From CAYGDP01 sp964348665 (GTDB lineage: Bacteria > Verrucomicrobiota > Verrucomicrobiia > Palsa-1439 > CAYGDP01), in contig CAYGDP010000021.1 of the NCBI GenBank assembly GCA_964348665.1, forward strand, positions 6,058-70,057: a DNA stretch of 64,000 nt, written 5' to 3'. This document shows, piece after piece, positions 60,036 through 64,000 of the stretch. Within the stretch, counting starts at the first letter, position 1; each line of letters begins with the position of its first letter. Below the pieces are notes generated by a model. It was not told the origin of the DNA. It did no database searches and was given only the letters and a program-made list of their open reading frames with translations. A program made the position numbers and the translations under genes.

Positions 60036-61120
60036 CGTGGGAACTCGCCTACGGCGGAATTTTCCTTTGTGCATTGGCTTTGGCGGCAGCGCTGACACCT
60101 CTGGCACGGTGGCTATCGCATCGGCTTGGAATGTTGGATGAACCAACCGGAGATCGTAAAATTCACAGCACACCGATGCCGCTGCTGGGCGGCGTGGCGG
60201 TGTTTTTGGCGTTTGTGGGGACGATTGGGATTGCGGCGATTTTGGCATGGGTGGGAGTGGGGGAATGGTCTGGGAAAATCACACATGGGTTTGGCCGGCG
60301 CTGGTTGGAAGTGGGCGGATTGATTGGGGGCGGATTTCTAATGTTGTTGTTGGGGATGATTGACGACCATCGCGACCTTCATGCTGGCGTGAAATTGATC
60401 GGGCAGGTCATCATCGCGACCTTGGTAGTGGTGGCGGGGTTGCGATTGAAATTATTTCTGCCGAATCCATTATTGGCGGGCGCGGTGACAGTCCTTTGGA
60501 TTGTCACGATAACCAACGCGATGAATTTTTTTGACAATATGGACGGAGCGTGCACGGGAGTCGGGTTGATTGCATCGGTGATCTTTGGGGTGGTGGCGGG
60601 GTTGCGCGAGCAATACCTGGTGTGCGGGCTGGCGCTGGCATTTGCCGGTGCCTTGTTGGGATTTCTTTTTTACAACGCCCATCCGGCGAAAATCTTTTTG
60701 GGGGATGCTGGGTCGCATTTGGTTGGTTACATCCTGGCCATGCTGGCGATTCTGCCGACGTATCACAAAGGAGGGGAAGACACGTCGTTGGCAGTTTTGA
60801 TCCCCTTATTTGTGTTGGCGTTGCCGCTGTTCGATCTCTGCTCGGTAGTCTGGATTCGATTTCGCGAAGGCCGGCCTGTCTATCGCGGTGATAAACGACA
60901 CCTCGCGCATCGCCTTGCCGCTCTTGGCATTCCGGCGCGCGCTGTCGCGGCGATCCTTTATGGATTGCAAACCGCACTCGGACTTACCGCGATCCTTCTT
61001 CTTTGGCTGCCATCCGTCGCGGCGAGGATTGCGATCGCGCAAGCGGCGCTTGTGCTGGTGGTTATCGCTTTGTTGCTGTCCTACGCTGCCAGCCATGACA
61101 AAAATAGCTGCTTGAAGTAA
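60032..61120 (+). CDS. WecA/TagO-type undecaprenyl-phosphate sugar-1-phosphate transferase
   Basis: 362 residues, about eleven membrane helices. Seen: DEPTGDRKIHSTPMPLLGG, the Mg-binding IDDHRDL, the conserved NAMNFFDNMDGACTG, HPAKIFLGDAGSHLVGY and HLAHRLAALG, the full MraY/WecA signature set. Starts the lipid-linked glycan by moving GlcNAc-1-P (or a similar sugar) onto undecaprenyl phosphate. Coupled to the GT4 gene; not mraY, which would lie in the dcw cluster. Confidence 0.92.
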   Translation: MTWELAYGGIFLCALALAAALTPLARWLSHRLGMLDEPTGDRKIHSTPMPLLGGVAVFLAFVGTIGIAAILAWVGVGEWSGKITHGFGRRWLEVGGLIGGGFLMLLLGMIDDHRDLHAGVKLIGQVIIATLVVVAGLRLKLFLPNPLLAGAVTVLWIVTITNAMNFFDNMDGACTGVGLIASVIFGVVAGLREQYLVCGLALAFAGALLGFLFYNAHPAKIFLGDAGSHLVGYILAMLAILPTYHKGGEDTSLAVLIPLFVLALPLFDLCSVVWIRFREGRPVYRGDKRHLAHRLAALGIPARAVAAILYGLQTALGLTAILLLWLPSVAARIAIAQAALVLVVIALLLSYAASHDKNSCLK

Positions 61121-61146
61121 CTTGTTTTGTCGACTACAGTTGCCCC

Positions 61147-62091
61147 GTGAAATTGGCGCCTTTTTATTGGATCGCCGCCGTCAGCGTCAGCGCGGGAGTG
61201 CTGGCAGAAGAGCCGCTTGCGCTGGAATACCGGTTCGTCAAAGGTAAAACTCGGACGTTTCAGGTTACTAACATTCTCCAAAAACGAACCGAGCTGGGCA
61301 CCAACGCCATCAAGAATCCGATCACCACGCAAACAACTTTCCAGCAAATCACGTTTGATTCCCGGGTGGACAGTGTTGCCGACGACGGCAGCGCGACGAT
61401 GATGGTGACTTTCCGTGATGCATCCATCAAGTTCACCAGCACCAACACACCCCAAGACGATACAGCGCTGACCCAACAAGGCCAAGCCATGATCGCCCCG
61501 ATCGTAGGCAAATCGGTGGTGATCGCCGTGGACAGGCTGGGCGAAATTAAAAAAATCGTTGGGGTCGAGGCGATCCAGAAGGCGATCGTGGAGACGCAAA
61601 AGGGGGAACTCAATCGCGAGGGCGCCAGGATCCAATTTGACGAATATTACTTCGTGCAACTGCTCCAGGCTGCCCAACCCGTCGTGACCGAGGATTCCCT
61701 GTCCGTCGGCGAGAAATGGCCGGCGATCGACAATGTCCCGCTCGGATTCGAAGACAAACAGCTCGTCCGCGCCATCTATTACTCGCTGACCGGGATCAAG
61801 GATGGGTTTGCCAGTCTCTCCATCGTCGGAAAGCTGACTCTCCTCCAACCAACGGGACTGGATGCAGATCCACAACGGCAAAACATCGTCGAGCTTCTAA
61901 GCGGCGATGTCTCCGGCGCGTCCACATTCGATCCGATCCTTGGTTGTTTTCGCTTGGTTCGTTTGCAAATGGATTTCAGCCTCAAGTTTTCCGTCAGCAA
62001 TCCCAACGACCCCAATCGGCCTATCCTTGGCCTGACCGATACCCGCAAAATCACCGAGTCAACGCTGATCACCAATGAACGGCGAAAATAA
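61147..62091 (+). CDS. Secreted protein, DUF6263-like
   Basis: 314 residues from a GTG. Signal peptide ends near LAEEPL. The rest is beta-rich with TMMVTFRDASIKF, an amphipathic middle helix and YYSLTGIKDGFASLSIVG; no active-site motif. Resembles periplasmic beta-sandwich proteins of the DUF6263 kind by general pattern only. Lies 26 bases after the wecA-type gene, so perhaps transcribed with it. Function unknown. Confidence 0.7.
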   Translation: MKLAPFYWIAAVSVSAGVLAEEPLALEYRFVKGKTRTFQVTNILQKRTELGTNAIKNPITTQTTFQQITFDSRVDSVADDGSATMMVTFRDASIKFTSTNTPQDDTALTQQGQAMIAPIVGKSVVIAVDRLGEIKKIVGVEAIQKAIVETQKGELNREGARIQFDEYYFVQLLQAAQPVVTEDSLSVGEKWPAIDNVPLGFEDKQLVRAIYYSLTGIKDGFASLSIVGKLTLLQPTGLDADPQRQNIVELLSGDVSGASTFDPILGCFRLVRLQMDFSLKFSVSNPNDPNRPILGLTDTRKITESTLITNERRK

Positions 62092-62185
62092 TTTATAACC
62101 GCGATTGACGTGGTAATATTCAATGCGAATTTTTTTGTAGGCGCGCATTTTTTGTCGATTGGAAATGATTACCAGCAGTTCTTCC

Positions 62186-63178
62186 ATGAAATCCATTCGT
62201 CTCATTGGAATCGAGAAAGGGAGAGTTGCGCTGGAGGAATTTGATACTCCTTTGCCGTGTCCCGGTGAAGTGGTGGTCAAGACCGAATGGACATTGGTGA
62301 GCGCGGGGACAGAGCGGGCATTTTTGCTGGGCTTGGAGAATGCGCTGCGACCGTTTCCAATGCGAATCGGTTATAACCAGGCAGGAACGATCATGGCGGT
62401 CGGGGACGGTGTGACTGCATTTGCTATTGGCGACCGGGTAGCAACCAATGGCAACCACGCCTCGCACACAACGGCAAATACGGAGAATGTTTTTCGGTTG
62501 CCGGACAATCTGACTCTCGATCACGCTGTATTTTTCAACATGATCGGCATTGCGCTCCAGGGGATTCGCAAGGCGAGTGTGGAGACCGGTGACGGTGTCC
62601 TGGTGTTGGGGCTTGGAATGGTCGGCCAACTCGCGTTGCAATGCGCTGGGCTTCAGGGCGGATTTCCCTTGCTTGCCGCCGATGTGAGCGACAAACGGCT
62701 GGCGCTTGCGAAACTTTGTGGCGCCGATTTTACGTTCAACTTGAATGAGTCGGTATTCGAGAAAAAGCTGGCCGCGGCGACTTCGGGCAAAGGACCGTCC
62801 GTCGTGATTGAGGCGACAGGGTCGCCTGCGCCGGTGAACACTGCATTTCAACTTGCAGCGCGCGGCGGTCGCGTCGTCCTGTTGGCGAGCACGCGGGGAG
62901 AAACCGAACGGGTAAATTTCTATCGGGACGTTCACCTGAAAGGATTGACGATTCTCGGTGCGCACAACAATGTTCGCCCGGAAGAAAACTCGACGGCGGG
63001 ATATTGGACGTGGCGCGATGACGCAGAACTGGTGTTACGCTTACTGGCAGCGAAGCGGTTTTCGATTGAACCGTTGGTGAGTCACCGCGTCGGATTTACA
63101 GATGCGCCGGATTTGTACAACAAACACTTGCTCCAATGGAATGAGGATGTCATGGGGGTGTTGATCGATTGGAAATGA
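62186..63178 (+). CDS. Medium-chain alcohol dehydrogenase-like oxidoreductase
   Basis: 330 residues from ATG 62186 (ATG 62165 and TTG 62159 are alternatives). Seen: the cofactor motif GVLVLGLGMVGQLALQ of an MDR Rossmann fold and VSAGTER early. Typical zinc ligands are not evident: YNQAGTIMAVG stands where PGHE usually contributes His, and the catalytic Cys context is missing. This is typical of MDR subgroups that act without zinc or on activated substrates. Function unknown. Confidence 0.83.
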   Translation: MKSIRLIGIEKGRVALEEFDTPLPCPGEVVVKTEWTLVSAGTERAFLLGLENALRPFPMRIGYNQAGTIMAVGDGVTAFAIGDRVATNGNHASHTTANTENVFRLPDNLTLDHAVFFNMIGIALQGIRKASVETGDGVLVLGLGMVGQLALQCAGLQGGFPLLAADVSDKRLALAKLCGADFTFNLNESVFEKKLAAATSGKGPSVVIEATGSPAPVNTAFQLAARGGRVVLLASTRGETERVNFYRDVHLKGLTILGAHNNVRPEENSTAGYWTWRDDAELVLRLLAAKRFSIEPLVSHRVGFTDAPDLYNKHLLQWNEDVMGVLIDWK

Positions 63179-63257
63179 CGCGTTATTCCTGCCGTGTGCA
63201 TCCAATCGCTAGTTGATTATTGCCTGTGGAATGGTTGATTGCGTTTTGTGTTGTCCG

Positions 63258-63286
63258 TTGACTTTCGCGCTTGTCGCGCTGATACT
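63258..63286 (+). promoter_or_regulatory. Promoter for aroE, possibly leaderless
   Basis: TTGACT (63258-63263), a 17-base spacer, GATACT (63281-63286). Predicted start near 63293, coinciding with the GTG start of aroE. Confidence 0.45.
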
Positions 63287-63292
63287 GCTTGC

Positions 63293-64000
63293 GTGGATAT
63301 CAATGGTGAAACGAAAATTACGGGAGTGTTCGGCTTTCCGGTCAAACACTCGGCGTCTCCGCCGATGCAAAATGCAGCGTTTGCGGCATGTCGCATCAAC
63401 GCGGCGTATTTGCCGTTTGAAGTGAATCCGGCCCGTCTGGCCGATGCGCTGGAGGGAGTGCGGGAGATGAATTTCTTGGGGGTCAACCTGACCGTGCCGC
63501 ACAAAATCCTCGCCGTGAAACTCTTGGATGAAATCAACGATTTCTCAAAAGTGTTTGGCGCGGTCAATACGGTGCGCCGAAAAGGCGATACTTTGGTCGG
63601 CTACAACACTGACGGGTACGGACTGGTCATGGGATTACGCGACGATTTCGGGCTGCGGCTTCGCGGCAAATCTATTCTGATTCTTGGCGCTGGTGGGGCG
63701 GGTCGCGCGGCGGCGATCCAATGCGCATTGGAAGGGGCGAGTTGGATCGGCATCGCAAACCGAACGGCCGAGCGCGCGAAAGAATTGGTCGAGGAAGCGA
63801 AATGGGCGAATAAACGCGTTTCGGTGGAGGCGTTGCCGATGGACGAACGCATTTTGCGTGGCGCCACGCGGGATGCCGACCTCGTCATCAATGCGACATC
63901 ACTCGGATTGAAAAAGGAAGATCCTTCGCCGCTGTCTCCGGGCTGTTTTCGTCGTGGTTTGCTGGCATACGATATGATCTATCGTCCGGCGAAAACACCG
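63293..64000 (+). CDS. aroE: Shikimate dehydrogenase AroE, 3' end cut by window edge
   Basis: 236 codons visible. Seen: GVFGFPVKHSASPPMQNAAF (shortened), the shikimate-binding NLTVPHK with the catalytic Lys, GAVNTVRR, YNTDGYGLVMGL, the NADP motif ILGAGGAGRAA with NRT, and VINATSLGL. NADPH-dependent reduction of 3-dehydroshikimate. GTG at 63293 is preferred by N-terminal match; GTG at 63248 is possible. The C-terminal third is outside the window. Confidence 0.94.
   Translation, partial: MDINGETKITGVFGFPVKHSASPPMQNAAFAACRINAAYLPFEVNPARLADALEGVREMNFLGVNLTVPHKILAVKLLDEINDFSKVFGAVNTVRRKGDTLVGYNTDGYGLVMGLRDDFGLRLRGKSILILGAGGAGRAAAIQCALEGASWIGIANRTAERAKELVEEAKWANKRVSVEALPMDERILRGATRDADLVINATSLGLKKEDPSPLSPGCFRRGLLAYDMIYRPAKTP

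Noticed and set aside
1..64000. CRISPR array, integrase, insertion sequence transposase, or prophage genes
   Set aside because: None recognised; repeats are short palindromes or tandem units without spacers or transposase.

Overview
The window looks like a chromosomal segment of a Gram-negative bacterium of the PVC superphylum, most likely Verrucomicrobiota (Pedosphaera/Limisphaerales-like). This is inferred from gene content, not from a marker-gene tree. Pointers are a dcw cluster in the order mraZ - small ORF - rsmH - ftsL-like - ftsI, several Gfo/Idh/MocA oxidoreductases and xylose-isomerase-like TIM barrels (some with Tat signals), a prepilin-like protein with the H-x9-DG motif, membrane proteins fusing a transporter-like domain to a spermidine-synthase-like domain and TPRs, and many short palindromic repeats. 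LpxI implies an LPS outer membrane. Two promoters (mraZ and tRNA-His) match sigma-70 consensus with 17-bp spacers.

Layout. 1-3706 (minus): cell-division/cell-wall operon from a good promoter, ending in an ftsI that runs off the left edge. 3750-7044 (minus): metG and ubiD. 7238-11554 (plus): a small ORF plus nucleotidyltransferase-like pair, lpxI, a TIM-barrel isomerase, a Gfo/Idh oxidoreductase and ubiX. 11670-15517: FmdB-type zinc ribbon, a zinc-ribbon membrane protein and two secreted proteins of unknown function. 15600-15677: tRNA-His. 15736-21558: zinc-finger protein, MscS channel, TPR protein, M23 peptidase, a membrane protein and a prepilin-like protein. 21629-25652: an AraC regulator divergent from a sugar-type MFS transporter, a Tat-exported TIM barrel and a glyoxalase-fold protein, probably a carbohydrate-use locus. 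25637-33155: two GT39-like membrane glycosyltransferases (one fused to a TIM-barrel domain), an amidohydrolase and a Tat-type oxidoreductase. 33262-39215: OGG-type DNA glycosylase, TatD, ArgA, FIST protein, cyclophilin-like protein and another Gfo/Idh. 39363-45211: a tandem pair of about 960-residue transporter/SpeE/TPR fusions. 45268-51061: an NAD-linked molybdenum formate dehydrogenase (fdsG, fdsB, fdsA) with fdhD convergent. 51161-56671 (minus): a tightly coupled operon of cupin, Gfo/Idh, GH-like protein, mobA and NHL protein. 56737-61120 (plus): GT39-like protein, GT4 glycosyltransferase and WecA-type phosphotransferase, a surface-polysaccharide operon. 61147-64000 (plus): a secreted protein, a zinc-independent-looking alcohol dehydrogenase and a partial aroE.

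The most striking signal is not one gene. Small palindromic or tandem repeats occur between genes and also appear, in frame and without breaking the frame, inside ubiX, the OGG glycosylase, fdsB, fdhD, the 56737 glycosyltransferase (twice) and the N-terminus of the 55055 GH-like protein. One hairpin element is shared almost unchanged between an intergenic site (7055) and the fdsB coding sequence (46149). This suggests a mobile REP-like family that is tolerated at protein surfaces and linkers. Other items worth a second look are the GT39/TIM-barrel fusion, a Gfo/Idh protein lacking the usual EKP motif, the coupling of mobA to carbohydrate genes, and a palindrome-rich 370-bp gap at 18686-19056.
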